DNA from: Poa pratensis
Lineage: Eukaryota; Streptophyta; Magnoliopsida; Poales; Poaceae
Length of the DNA stretch: 64,000 nt
Assembly (NCBI GenBank): GCA_947311845.1
Contig: CAMZMU010000040.1
Coordinates: forward strand, 66,521,564 to 66,585,563
Reading direction: 5' to 3'
Positions within the stretch are counted from its first letter, which is position 1; every line of letters starts with the position of its first letter. A program made the translations under genes and the position numbers. This document shows, piece by piece, positions 21,573 to 33,317 of this stretch. The notes under the pieces were generated by a model. The model saw only the letters and a program-made list of their open reading frames with translations, was not told the origin of the DNA and searched no databases.

Positions 21573-22079
21573 CCACCCCCGCACCCCTCTGGGAACACCA
21601 CACCACCCCACTCCCTCACTTCTCCCTCTCGATTCGCCGTGCACCGCCAGGAGGGCGTGCTCTGCCGCAGCCACTGCCGCCGTCGAGGTCAGTCGTGGCC
21701 GCGACGCCACACTGCCCCTTTCTCTCCTCTCTGGCCCGTACCCTCTTCCCTTTGGACACCGCCCTCACACGCATCCTTTTTCCCTCTGTATCGTGCACAG
21801 GGGAGACGCCAGGAGCTCGCCGGAGTGCTGCCCGTGGCCGCGGAAGTGCAGCAGCTCGCCGTGGACGCTGCACTCCCTCCCAGCAAGCGACACTCGACCA
21901 GAAGCTCTCCCCACGCCGCCGCCGTCGTTCCGCATCATCTCCACCGTCCCTAGACCACCCAGGTACCCCCACTGGCCACCCTCGCCGTCGCCGGAGCTCC
22001 GGCGACGCCACTTTTAGGTCGTCGATGATCGCGGGCTCCGTGAGCCGTTCGATCTTTGATCAACGGCCGCGTACCGCTT

Positions 22080-22135
22080 CGATTAGAGAGAGAGAGAGAG
22101 ACTGACGGGCGGGCCCCGCTCGTCAGGTTTTAAAT
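22080..22135 (+). repeat. Short GA repeat and GC-rich junction in the LTR-like insertion
   Basis: A run of GA dinucleotides (about 22086-22101) marks the switch from GC-rich exon-like sequence to about 900 bases of AT-rich, intron-like sequence. Confidence 0.45.
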
Positions 22136-23041
22136 CATTTCCCGCGCGTGCTGTGCCGCTGCCATGTAGGCCCCACTAGTCAGAGATTTAAACATTATCC
22201 ATAACTGGATTTCTCTGTTTAAAATGGAAATATGAAATCAGTACTGGATCCAACTTTGAAATTCAATATCTCGAGATTTAGGAATCCAAATAAATCAAAC
22301 TCAATTGTTCTGGAAAGCTTATGAAAATGTTTAACCAACCCAATTGGATTCATTCATTTAATTAAATAAATAAAAAGTATTATTAAAAATACTACAGAAG
22401 GTTTAAATTCTAAACTTGTTTGTTTCTGATACTCTGTTAGTCCAAATAATTCCAAACCAATTTTGCTAGCTTAGTACTGCCATGTATTAGCTTCCCTAAT
22501 TTTGGTAGAATTAATTGTGCAGTAGTATTTGTTTAGTATTAAGTTGAAGTTTAAACACCCTTCTGCACTCAAACATTTAAATATGTTTAATGGTTAACCC
22601 AAATGAATTAGGACCAATTTTGTTAGATCACATTTAGCCATGTTTAGTTACCCCTAAAAGGATTTAATTTTAGGATCAACAGAACTTAATTGGTAGCTAA
22701 AACTTGATTATTAAGTTACTGGATTCAAACAAATGTGTAGGGAGTTTAGTAACTCCAATTGATCCAAATCAAATTGAGATGTCTTCTACACATCAGTAGC
22801 TTTCCATAGAATTTTAGTTTGTATTTTTGTGACCAACAGAACTCAAGTTGTGGAATTAAACATGTTCAACAAGTTTCTGCCATAATTTAGAAGTAATTAA
22901 ATAATGTTTAATTCAATTATTTGAAAACCAAATTGTATGGTTTGATGTGTGCAGTAGCTATTTGTGATGTTTATGGTTGTTATGTTGAGATGATTGCTTG
23001 TATAGCTTAGTGATTGTTTGCATTGTTTGTTTATTAATTAG

Positions 23042-24297
23042 ACGAGAACGTTGTCGGATATATCGAGGAAGGAGAGTTTGTTGAAACTGAAGAACAAGAT
23101 CAAGGTCACTTTGCCGAGCAAGGCAAGCTATTCTCTGAGCTTGCACTACAAACATATGCATCTACTTTCATAACATGTTTTACTCTCAAGGCAAGATTTA
23201 TAAAACCCATTTCAAAAGTATATGGAAATTATTTTGCCACCTATGTAGAAATATAAGATAGTTATATCAAATTATAGGATGGGAAAAACAAATATGGTTT
23301 ATTCAAAACTCCTTTGCAATTACTTGTGAGATTATGAAATGCCGAGATGTCGGTGTTGGAATGGAGAAGTGGAAAAATGGTGATGTTTATGAAAAATGCA
23401 CAGTGTCCTAGTACTATGACGACCAATCTTACCCTGTGCGACCACATTTACCATATATGGGAAAAGGCTTAGTCATGTAGTTTGCTCTTATTAGTATGGG
23501 ATACCTCATCGACGGAGATGACTCCGTTATGCATGAGGGGATGGTCCGAGGACCTACCCCCTGACCCGGGTCCTCACACAAGTTGGTGGGGAGGATAGAA
23601 GGTTCCACCATAAACCGCCGGACAAAACTATGAGTCCTCACACTTAGGGTTTCTGACGGGAAACTGGACTGGGTGTTGATGGAAAGTGTCATATGGGAAG
23701 GATCCTATACTAGCATGAGCAAATAAGAGGCTATGGCCGGCGGCTTACTTCGCATACACCTGGTATGGCGAGACGTGGCAGACACGATGAGTTGCCGGAT
23801 GGATGTGGGCTAAAAGCGTGCTACCTCTGCAGAGTGTTAAAACTATTCGAATAGCCGAGTCCTCGGATATGGACAATTGGGAGACTGTCCTAAGACCATG
23901 TGCAAGTTTTTGAAAGACTTTGAGTTTTAAAAAGAAAATGAAGTGGAGAATGTTTCCTACACCTATACCAACGGATCGGTATGAGGTGGTTGGATGAAAG
24001 TGGACCATGACGGGCTATGGTCGGAAAAAGGAGAAGTTTTGGAGAAACAGATAAAAATGGTGACTTCTTTAAAGATAGTTATAAAACTCTTCTTACCTTT
24101 TTCAATAAAGATATAGAGATGTTTTAAATAAATAAAAGTTGTCAACTAAAATAAAACTAGTGCATACTCATGTTGGGGTAGTTTGCGAGTACATTCAAAT
24201 GTACTCATATTGGTTTCGTCCCTGGCTATTGTCCTAGCCAGACTACGAGGAGGATCACTACGCCGAGCAGGAGTATGGCGACTTCTACGCCAACTAA
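23042..24297 (+). other. Two short acidic coding-like segments in the LTR-like insertion
   Basis: After a splice-acceptor-like TTAATTAG, the frame from 23042 reads ENVVGYIEEGEFVETEEQDQ and onward. About 1.1 kb later, 24241-24297 reads DYEEDHYAEQEYGDFYAN and then a stop. Both are acidic and rich in E, D, Y and Q, unlike the surrounding AT-rich sequence. They may be exons of a small spliced product of the element. No family was recognised. Confidence 0.3.
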
Positions 24298-25528
24298 GGA
24301 TCTCCACAAGTCAGCTGCCTGTCGGGTTGTCATCGTTAGAATATGATGTCTACTACGCCGTAGCTTCCGCTGATATTTTGGTTTGGCCCATGAAGGCACC
24401 TATGTAAGACTTGGTCTAAATGACCATTTATGTGAGACTTTTATTCGGTACTGTAATGGATGTAAACTTTGGTATCCAATTCGGATTATGTGCAACGACA
24501 GACTGATCACGGGATCGTTGTGTTAAGCATAATCGGGTATTTCGGACAGCTAGTCCGGGGTCCCCACACTATGGTAGATCATCTCCTTGCCCTGAAAACG
24601 CTCAATCATGCGCATGTTTATTCCATCGACGTTGTCGTTCTTTGTGGAGAGGATCGCTCGAGAAGTCATATAATCCGGATTTTCCATGTTTTGGTCTAGG
24701 GCAGGAAACACATGGTCGATCAGCTTCTCTATGTCAGCTGCGTCGCCCGTAGACGGCACACAGATATCTTCCGGAAGGTGGATGTTTCCTTCCTCGTCAG
24801 TTTTCTCGGTGCCGTTACCTATCCTCAGCAAATAATCCGCGAACCACCGGTCGTTTTGCGCCCTCATGTTCTTTATGAGCCTTAGTTGGCGCATGCCCTT
24901 CCATAGGTTTGAACTCCGCAGGCTCGCGTCGATTATCTGACCCCGTGACCCTTTCCTCATACCGGAAGCACCTGCCTGAAGTCCCCACCGAACACGACAG
25001 TCTTGCCTCCAAAAGGTCGGTCCTGGCGGCCCATGATGTCGCGCATGCTTCTGTCCAATGCTTCAACTGCCTGTCGTTTCGTCATGGTGGCCTCGTCCCA
25101 TAGTATGAGTTTAGCCATCTGATGCATGTAAAATGCATACATGAACTTTGCACTATATCACACATATTCCAATCATATTTGCATCATATAAGGGTTATAT
25201 TACTGTTATTTAATGAGTTTAGGAAATAAATCAATTGTTTCCTATTTTTATGGAATTAACCCTGCGCAGGCAGAAAACCCTATTTCTTTCCTTTTATGTT
25301 TCAGGGACCCAAACGTCGTCATAAAATTCTGGAAAAATACAGAGGTCGTTATTTTGGAAGGAAGAAGACGTAGGAGCGAAGGAATCAAGCAAACAGAGCG
25401 CGCAAGGCGAAAAGGGGGTGGCCCACGCGGCCAGGTACTGTGGCTGCGTGGGGCCCACTCATTTGGGCCTCGTGGCTCCGCTGCCATCGATCTTTCGTCC
25501 ACCGACTCCGTCTTGACCTAAAAACGCC

Positions 25529-25536
25529 TATAAAAA
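25529..25536 (+). promoter_or_regulatory. TATA box of the Athila-type LTR
   Basis: TATAAAAA lies about 410 bases into the LTR and is followed by a GC-rich leader beginning near 25560. Confidence 0.55.
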
Positions 25537-26899
25537 GGTCCCCTGGCGTTTCGCGAAGGGAGCGCCGCACAAACGCAGAAACACCGAAACGGAGATCAGG
25601 AGCTGCAGATTAGAGGGGGAAAACTCCGGCGGGGCGCTGCCGGTGTGGTCTCCATCTTCTCAATCGACTTCTCCACCGTCTCCATGATGAAGAGGGAGTA
25701 GTCCACCTCTGGACTATGGGTTTGTGGAAGTAACTTATGTATCTCCCCTCTCTTGAGCTTCACTAATCAGTACCGTATGAGCTGCTGAACATGATTACGG
25801 TCATATTTGTAATACCTATGTGGTGGATCTTTCTATGAGTTAATATATGTTTGAGATTGCAATGTTTGTTTCAGTTATGAGTATAGATGCATATTATGTA
25901 CCCCGTTCTTGTCTACTTGTTATGATCAAGCATGTTTATGAGAGCGTGTGTGGGGGAACGTGTGCATTAGTTGGAGTAACGGGGAGTGGTGAGTGCGGTA
26001 AGCTGACAACTTAATATCGCGATCCAATTGGGTGTTTACCTTACTTTGTTACCTCACTAGGGATAAACAAAAATACCATGCTGCAAGGGTTGAGGGTGAC
26101 CAAGCTTCTTCCTGTGACTAGATCCAGCATGTTCTTATTTTCACTTCATGTCATGAAACTTATTGCTATACTCTGAGTCATCTTAATTACTGAGGTGTTA
26201 TGATTTGGTTCGCATCTTGGTGGAGTATAAGAGAGACTAATAACCAAAAGGTCTCTATGTTAGGACGTGATGCCTATATATCTAAGTAACTTGTTATCAA
26301 ACTTTGTGTTGCAATCTCATATGTTAACTCTGTGTGTGTTCCATTGTCTGCCACTTTATAAAGAGAGAGTGCATTTGTGAAACCATGAACACCGGTCCAT
26401 TTTTAATCATAAGAAACACATTTCCAACACCATATATACCACTTTTCCATTTTCAGCCATCATTAAATCCGAAAATACAAAAATACTTTTCATCTTGCAT
26501 ACATCATTAAAAAACCCAAAAATATCATTTACCATTGCATCCACCACCATTGCATATTTATTTCCTGTTTGCATTGCATAACTATCTTGATATCATTCTT
26601 ACACCTTGTGCTTGACAACCACAGGTGAGGTTGAGGACCAAAACATTTAACTTTGTTTTGTAGGTAACCAAAAGAAGGATAAGAAGATATATCTTCACTA
26701 CTGATTCCCCGAGAGTTCGATATTAAACCCTCGAGTCACCCCTCGTGGGGAAAACACATCTTCCACTACTACACACTCTGCACTTGGAGTCTCAACCTGA
26801 CCCATTTACTTTTGACACAGGTAACTACGTACCGGAGATCAACAAAGTGTTTTCTGGCGTCGTAGATCAACCTCTTCAAGGGCCATCAAGACTGTTTTC

Positions 26900-26917
26900 T
26901 GGCGCCGTTGCCGGGGA
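26900..26917 (+). promoter_or_regulatory. tRNA primer-binding site of the Athila-type element
   Basis: TGGCGCCGTTGCCGGGGA is the 18-base primer site used in many Athila-type plant elements, complementary to a tRNA 3' end. A degraded partial copy (TTTTCTGGCGTCGTAGATCA) lies about 40 bases upstream. Confidence 0.75.
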
Positions 26918-27161
26918 GTCATAGCTGAGAGATTTATCCAAGGGTGTGCATCATCGCATTCATCTCACAACGAAGTCAACTTCACCAACTTGTGCTAACA
27001 CCTAAGCTTGGGGAGGTTGCACCTACGTGAGCACCATCTTATCCATCTTTACTTACAAAGCAATTTATTTGTTTTGTTAGTGTCATTGCATATCATATTC
27101 CGCTTGCATATTATTTTCAGTTTTGCATAAAAAATAAAAAAATACATAAAAACTTGCTATC

Positions 27162-27520
27162 ATGGTTCTTGGAAACAAACAAGGAGGGAGTTCTCTAGGG
27201 AATTCGGTTTCTAGTTTTAAACAATATCATGGAGAAACATTAAAAGATGCTTGGGTAAGAATTAATAGGATGCACTACGAAGATCCTACACCTTGTGAAG
27301 ATGAAAAGCTAAATCTCTATTTCTATTATGGGATAGACCCATGGTATCAAAATGCTTTAGATGGGGCTACAGGTGGAAGTTTTGTCTTGTCAACACCACC
27401 TTGTGCAGCCATGACTCTTAGACGAATTTTTGGTAGCTTTGTGGGTAGCAAGAAAAAGTTGTAGGACACCACAATAGCACTTGCTTCATCAAAGGATAAA
27501 TTTGAAACCTTGGTGTAGTA
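27162..27520 (+). pseudogene. Athila-type gag fragment
   Basis: ATG at 27162 opens an ORF with FKQYHGETLKDAWVRI and FYYGIDPWYQNALDGATGG, the retrotransposon gag core of Athila-type elements. It meets a stop at 27462-27464. Gag-like sequence (ALASSKDKFETL) goes on in the same frame until the break with Helitron sequence at about 27520. Gag forms the particle that packages element RNA. Only about the first 110 codons remain. Confidence 0.7.
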
Positions 27521-30500
27521 TCTCGTCGTAGGCAAGCCTTTGCTCGGTGTTTAGTAAGGCTGCCAGAGAAGCGTCTTCCTCGTCAACCTTGATGTTGGTT
27601 TCCTCGATTACCTCCCTAGCCTCGCCCCCAGTGTTGTCATACGTCTTGTCAATGTCCGGAAGAGGGAACGACTTTATGTCTTTGCCCATGGATTGTAGCA
27701 TGCCCTTATATCAAGCAACACCATTTGCTCCACCGCTTTTGGACACTTGTGTTGCCGCCGATAGTCGTCTGACATCGCCTCAAGGTGTCGAGCCCAAAGA
27801 CCGCGCACATCGCCAGGCTCACAAAATACTAAGATCGTTGCGAAGAGCCTCCTGAGTGAGGCTGGCATGGCGAACTGCTCTGATTCAGTAAGACACTCAT
27901 CAAGCGTGTTGCCAGCCTCGATTAGACCCTTTTTCTCCGCGGCCTCACGAAAGGTATCACATAGCACACCATCAACGGTTTTCAGGTCTTCAAATGACGT
28001 CGAGCCTGGTACGTGGTTTAGACGCACCCTAAGAAAGTATCGCTCCCCTCGGCGGGATTGGCCATCACGATTCGGCCTACTTGGTAAAGATCCCTTTTCC
28101 TTTTCTGCCAGTACTTTCCTGGTTGCCATGTGAACCATCCTGGAAAATCCCTGTAGAGAATATCTCGAGCCCACTCATGCTTCTGGTTAGCCACAAAATA
28201 CTCTGTTAGCATGGATGCGTTCTCCTGGGCAGCGACGTCATTTAGGTTGTCCCCCTCTTTGAACGTGACTCTTTGCATATCTGGGAGATGAAGCGGCAGC
28301 TGCAATACAGATGGGTGGATCTCAGAGAGGTTGAAGCCAAATATCCTCCACATGGCTTCAGGTGGTGTAATCCACCTTGCGTCAATGAATCTCTTGATCT
28401 CGTCTATGTTACCATCGGCGTCGGGCTTGTCGATGTTGAATGAAGTCTGATCGTGGCCCTTGTATATGTACTTATATAGGTACTTGACTGCCTTTATGCT
28501 GGAGCATACCTCCACGTTGATGTGGCAGTTGAACATCTGCAAGAGGTAAGGGTTGTAAGGCACAACCCATCTATTGTCGAGCGTCGCACCACGGACCTAC
28601 GCTGAACGGCCGTCCTTCCGTCTCCGATAAACGGGGTATGAATCCTTCCCCTGTATGGTGGTCTCGTTGAACATCCGTGGGTACCTACACTTGCACGACC
28701 CATCTTGCATACATACGTTGTTTGGCTTTAGGGCACCGCATGGGCCATGCATCATATGTTTCACGACCATGGCGTATAGCTCCGGGTACTTATCCTTGTC
28801 TGAGAGCTCTGCTGATATGAGGCGGTCATACTGCTCTGGCACAACGAACTTGCATTGTGAATCCATGATCAATAGGAAATGGGCATGCGGTAGGCCCCTC
28901 TTCTGAAACTCGACCACGTAGACCCACGCCTTCACAAAGCCCAGGATGTTCTTCTTGGTCAACATATATTTCATCGTCTCTAGCTTGGCTCTAAACACTC
29001 GAGCCACAATATCTGGCCGGTCTTGTGGGGTTTGGCCTGGAAGGAGGCCATCCTGTATCTCCTGCCAGTTTGGGTTGCATGTCATCGTCAGGAAGATGTC
29101 GGGCTTGCCATATGTCTGTACCAATGCCATGGCGTCCATATACCTCCACTTCATGTCTCGGAAACACCCTGGAATTTCCAAGGGAGCACAATCCTTGTGC
29201 CAACAGCGCTTGCTCGTGTCTCTCCGGCTGTGATGCTATCTACAATGACTTTATATAGATCAGCACGTATCTGCGGTCAGTGCTCCCTGATCCAATTCAA
29301 CCTGCAACCCTCGATCTTTATGTACATGTCCACCCCCCATTGCTGGAACAGACGCCCTCCATGCAGTATGGGGTTGAATATAGCAGGACGTGTCTGTAGT
29401 CGGTAACAGTAGTAGTCCCTGACGGAGACGCATAAACGGCCACCCCCTCTGTAACAGAAAAAAAGGTTATGCAACATATGCCAAGGATAGATAAAAAGAA
29501 TGCAGAAGTATCCGAGATAGCCGAACCTGGATCATCTTCACGATCTGCTCTTGGTAGCTGCGCAAGGTTCCAAGACTTATTAAGTTTAGGTATATTCGGA
29601 TGCCAACCGAGCTCCCCCTTTGGGAAGAAGAGGGGGTACGAGAGTGGGTCATAGCATCCTTGTGTGGCATGTATACTATGCCTCTCGTTATTGTTACCGT
29701 AGAGGGTAATGCTGCGTTTGAACCTATTTGCCAGATCGCTGCCCTCGACCCATATCGCAGCCACCTCGGACGACACCGGTGTGTTGTATCTCCGTTGGTC
29801 TAGCTTTTTGTCGGTGTTTAGTTCTATACGGTAGTCCTCAAGGTTATCCTTATGCTCGCCCAATCTCCTAAACGTCTCGGAGTAGGGGTTTCCTCTCAGT
29901 ATTTCCACAACCTTACTGACGACCTCCTGGTCTAGTTCCTTTGTGGCTTCCTTGCGATGGATCAGGCTGGGATCATCGTCGTAGAAGTATAGTTGTAGAT
30001 GTTCCGGGCGAGAGCCTGGCCCGAACGAATGCACGTTGTTGTACATTTTGCCTTGTGCTCGGAATGTGTACACCCCGGACCTCATGTTCGTGCAGTCGTT
30101 GTCCAGACTGACGCCAAGGGTTGTGAAGGAGAAGTGGCTGTTGAAGAATCGTATGCTCTCTCAGAAATGTCGACTGTCCGCATCCGCGCTTGACCATAGC
30201 TTCATCAGCTCCGGGATAGGCGTTGGTTCAGCGAGTTCGATCTGTCCGTTTCGACAGCAGAAGACGGGCGTCTCATGCTCAAACTTCTTGGCATGGCAGT
30301 GTTCGCAGTCGGGGACTTGCTCCAGTATATGCGTTTCTGGGAGGTATGAGTACACAAAGTCAAAAGGATCGATACCACCCTCGTCGGATAAGTCTATCGG
30401 TGTATCGAGGTCCACGTCATCATCGTCGAAACCTGCATGAAGAGGATGTCATATCAATATGTTTGTAACAAATAGGTTCGATGGAAAGATGGAAAGTCTG

Positions 30501-31131
30501 GCCTACGTACCTTCGCGTCCATACGTGTACCACTCCTCGTCCGTGAGGTCGTTGGCTATGGTATTCTCGTCCATGATACCACTAAGGAAGGCCTCCATGT
30601 CGCCTACAACATTTTCGACCTAGTAAGTACGATGATTGCATAAATAAAGGGAGTAAAGATCGGTGTGTTACCTTCGGTCCTGATTATATACTCCGGCGTG
30701 CTCGTTGAAGGTATATTTTGCAAATTTGTTGCATTTGGGCACGGCATCGCGATAGATTCAGCGTATGGTCTGTTCCTCTTAGCCGCAGCGTTTGCCTTGC
30801 GCTTAGCTAGCAGTGTTGCCCTCTCCTCTCCATTTATGCTTTGCCTGGATGTGCGTCGTCCCGCGTTGTTCTTCTGCCTCTCTTCTAGGGATATATTTTT
30901 CCTCCTATCCTTTTGTCGTGCATTCCTTTCCTGCCTCTCGTCTAGGGATATATTTTTTCTGTTATCCCTTTGTCGTGCATTCCTTTCATCGAGCCCTTTG
31001 TTTTGCCTTGCTGCTCTTCTACGTGCATTAATCTCCCCTTTCTGTTCAGCTGTCAAACTATTTCGTCGAGCTCTATTGCGTTCACGTCTTTCTTGATTTT
31101 TATTATTTGTTGATTCAACGTTGTTATCCAT

Positions 31132-31948
31132 TTTCTGCAACCACAACGATACATAAAAGTTAAACATCCAATACTTAGATGGTTGAAACAGTTTTGAAAA
31201 ATGAATGCAGAAAGAGAGATATTTTGACAGAGAAATCGAAAGCTGAAACTGTAGACTGTTTTAAACTTCTGATGCTTTGATTCAGTAACATGAAAACATT
31301 TGACAATATCATATTGATTATTATTGACGATTACCCTGGATGCAAGGTGTTGCTTCTTAATGGATAGTAACTTTTGCTTCAAACGTAGAATTTAGTAAAG
31401 TTTGTTGCTAATTTTATTTTTCTGTTGACTGACGATGTGTGAAAGGATTTATCAGACGATGAATGAAAGGATTTATCAGCTCTTTTCTAAGATGGAGGAC
31501 GGGCTGGTATGTCTCCTGCTACGTACCTTCTCCTGTAGCTCTGTCGATCGCAGCCGGCGTGCAGGTATTTCAGCTACCTTTTGGCGTTAGCAGTCTGCTG
31601 CTGCTGCTGCTTGTTTCGAGTTGCTCCTGCTACTTGATTCGAGACTTCGAGTTGCTCCGTCGCGTGTGCTGCTGGTTTGTTGTAGTTGCTCCGTCCGTGC
31701 CTGTACGTGTGTACATTTAAAGAGTTGTGATCGACTCCGTGTGGGAATAGAAACCGAATTGGATTGAAACCGTAATGTCCTTTCATATATTTTGGATTCG
31801 AACTGTTTTTCCCTGATCTAATATGATTCGGACGTGGTGGACTTGGAACAGAATTGTTAAAGATTGTTCCGGCTCGGCCCAGAAAGAAAAAGAGGCCCAA
31901 CTATGATCTACCATCATCACCACCTTTAACGATATTATATAGTAGAGA
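31132..31948 (-). other. 5' region of Helitron 1 (promoter side)
   Basis: About 800 bases separate the Rep start codon from the 5' TC end. There is no ORF on the helicase strand. Cys/Leu-rich plus-strand ORFs here have no recognisable product. Confidence 0.5.
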
Positions 31949-32266
31949 TTCCTGAATGTCCCAAACCAACCTCCAATTAAGCGCCACACTATACCATTGA
32001 ACGATCAAATTGTAAGTCTCATTAAGGTCAGGATGTCGAGTCGCCTCTTTTAACGTTGCTCAAAATAGATGTGCCATGTGGTACACCTCAGTGTTTGTAT
32101 TGTACTGTACGCCGCAGTGCACTCAATAATTCCAATTCTTTGCTCGCGCATGGGTGGGCTCCAGCAGCAAGGGATCTATCTGCTAACGGTCGGTGAGGGG
32201 GGCCTTTTCAGTCGTCGTTATCATAGCGTATTAGCGTGTACTAATTCACCTACAAAAATTAGCATG
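31949..32266. other. Spacer between Helitron 1 and the Stowaway MITE
   Basis: No gene or element end was recognised. Confidence 0.5.
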
Positions 32267-32433
32267 TACTCCCTCCGTATCAAAATATAAAACTTTCTAA
32301 CTATTTTCCACACACATGTATCTAGACATATTTTCGTGCAAGATTGCAAGATAGAATCTTGCACGAAAACATGTCTAGATACTTGTGTGTCGAAAGTAGC
32401 TAGAAAGTCTTTAATTTTGATACGGAGAGAGTA
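32267..32433. mobile_element. Stowaway MITE (163 bp plus TA duplicates)
   Basis: TA target duplicates at 32267-32268 and 32432-32433 flank CTCCCTCCGTATCAAAATAT and its near-complement at the right end. The whole element is a near-palindrome, with arms such as TGTCTAGATACTTGTGTG pairing. Mariner-type transposases move such elements. Confidence 0.9.
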
Positions 32434-32520
32434 CTACTAACATCCCTCATCCTGACCAAAGAGGCTTTGCAAAAGCATATTTAGACACATGGAAGTGATA
32501 TCGTAAACAGAACTTAATAC

Positions 32521-32605
32521 TTTTTTTTGATAAAGGGATCTTCCTCCCTGATTCATTAGGGAACCATTTATGAAAGTTCTTACAGAGAGGAAGAAAAACA
32601 CCTAG
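32521..32605 (-). mobile_element. LINE-like 3' tail fragment
   Basis: A T9 run followed by GATAAAGGGATC reads on the minus strand as GATCCCTTTATC plus poly-A, close to the 3' end of LINE 1 (CCCTTTATCT plus poly-A). The piece seems cut by Helitron 2 and may continue after 33926. Confidence 0.5.
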
Positions 32606-32645
32606 TCTATATCTTTATAAAAGGAGCGAGAGGGGGCAGATCCAA

Positions 32646-32924
32646 ATGATCGTGAACCTGCCTGTCGCTGCCGCCCTGCATGCGAGCCCGGCTCCGCTGC
32701 ACTCTCCTGCCTTCTCCACTCTCTCAGGCTTCAGCGGCAGGAAAAAGGCTCCGCCCGGCTGTGGTCATCGGAGGCGCACTCCCACAGGCTTGCCCTCTCC
32801 TTCAGCTCTCAGCTGCAAGACGGTCATTGGCTCAGGGACGCGCACCTTGGCCGTGGACTACATCCAGTGCAGATTTGACCGCTCGGCTATATCTCTAATG
32901 TTCATCTATTCTATGGTTCAATGA
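32646..32924 (+). other. GC-rich coding-like segment captured in Helitron 2
   Basis: A 92-codon frame starts MIVNLPVAAALHASPAPLHS, Ala/Ser/Pro-rich like a plastid transit peptide or a signal-rich first exon. It loses GC richness after about 32880. The downstream piece 33204-33317 could be another exon of the same captured gene. The product was not recognised. Confidence 0.35.
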
Positions 32925-33203
32925 GTCAGCACGGATAGTCCAAGCAGGAGCCGAAATTTAAATGACGATTCTTCTTACAAGCTGATCACATGCGGTTTAA
33001 TTCTCTCTTGCACTGGGACAACTATTGTTTGCCATATGCATGAAGAAGTTGCTATAAATATTCAGCAAGGGTGCTCTCAAAAAAAATGTAGATTATATGA
33101 GGGGACGCCGGTCTAGAAAATAATTCACAAAAGGTAGTATCTCGAGCCATCAATTTGGATAATATGATTGCTTTTTTCTGCTTATTGTGCTTTTGGTCTG
33201 CAG

Positions 33204-33317
33204 GAAGAAGCTGCTAGAGATAATAATGATGTTGGCACCGAAGATAACCGGATCAGGAACCCAATAGTACAGACAATGTGTGGTGTAACAGAGCATATGT
33301 TTATTTTGGCTTCCTAG
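33204..33317 (+). other. Exon-like segment in Helitron 2
   Basis: After a strong acceptor (TTTTGGTCTGCAG) the frame reads EEAARDNNDVGTEDNRIRNP and on to a stop at 33315-33317. Charged, codon-like sequence amid AT-rich DNA suggests a captured exon. Confidence 0.35.

Larger units (their letters stand above)
20584..24568 (+). mobile_element. 3,985-bp LTR-like insertion (probable solo LTR) in the Helitron 1 helicase
   Basis: The 5-bp duplication CTATG lies at 20579-20583 and 24569-24573. The insert begins TGTAACATCCC and ends GGGGTCCCCACA, i.e. TG...CA with a weak inverted match. A TATA box at 21566-21572 is followed by a CT-rich leader and GC-rich exon-like sequence, then AT-rich sequence. No gag or pol is seen, so a solo LTR of a large-LTR family (LARD-like, as Sukkula in barley) fits best. 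A short non-autonomous element is the alternative. Removing it rejoins the helicase frame. Confidence 0.75.
25120..27520 (+). mobile_element. 5' part of an Athila-type Gypsy retrotransposon, truncated, in Helitron 1
   Basis: The insert begins TGATGC at 25120. It has a TATA box at 25529-25536 and continues through LTR-like sequence to about 26888 (ends CATCA), then a primer-binding site at 26900-26917 and a gag start at 27162. The gag is cut off about 27520, where helicase sequence resumes. There is no 3' LTR and no matching target duplication, so a deletion removed most of the element together with adjoining helicase sequence, including Walker A. The gag and the primer site are like those of Athila-lineage elements (Sabrina or BAGY-2 type). 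The family name is inference. Confidence 0.7.
20000..31131 (-). pseudogene. Helitron Rep/PIF1-like helicase, split and inactivated
   Basis: Exons read leftwards: 31131-30672 (basic N-terminus with repeated RQ-RKNISL-ER units), 30603-30511, 30432-29527, then from 29448 down. Splice borders are good. The HUH motif (GLPHAHFLLIM, about 28876-28905) and tyrosine motif (KYLYKYIYKG, about 28458-28490) of the Rep nuclease are present, with LLLD-type linker sequence after. The helicase part keeps the start (LNTEQRLAYDEIL, near 27525), Walker B ([13 protein letters not shown], near 25100) and the late motifs MTTNKAQGQ and LYVALSKA (near 20150-20250). Walker A is missing. In-frame stops occur at 30161-30163, about 29270 and about 28600, with a frameshift near 28050. 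The normal role is single-strand nicking and unwinding in rolling-circle transposition. This copy is dead. Confidence 0.88.
18242..31948 (-). mobile_element. Helitron 1: rolling-circle transposon with Rep/helicase, two nested insertions and captured gene pieces
   Basis: On the minus strand the element starts with TCTCTACTATATAAT (from 31948) after a host A. It ends with a short hairpin, then CATTCCACTAG (18242) before a host T. TC at the 5' end, hairpin plus CTRR at the 3' end and insertion between A and T are the Helitron rules. It encodes the Helitron-specific Rep/PIF1-like helicase on the same strand. Removing the nested insertions at 20584-24568 and about 25120-27520 leaves about 7.3 kb. 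The 1.7 kb between the helicase stop and the 3' hairpin holds exon-like sequence in the opposite direction, including a CesA fragment. Confidence 0.88.

Noticed and set aside
20584..24568. Full LTR retrotransposon with two LTRs
   Set aside because: No long direct repeat was seen between the two halves and no gag or pol, so a solo LTR or non-autonomous unit is preferred.
31463..31720. Cys/Leu/Val-rich plus-strand ORF in the Helitron 1 5' region
   Set aside because: Composition reflects CTG/TTG simple sequence; no start context or known domain.
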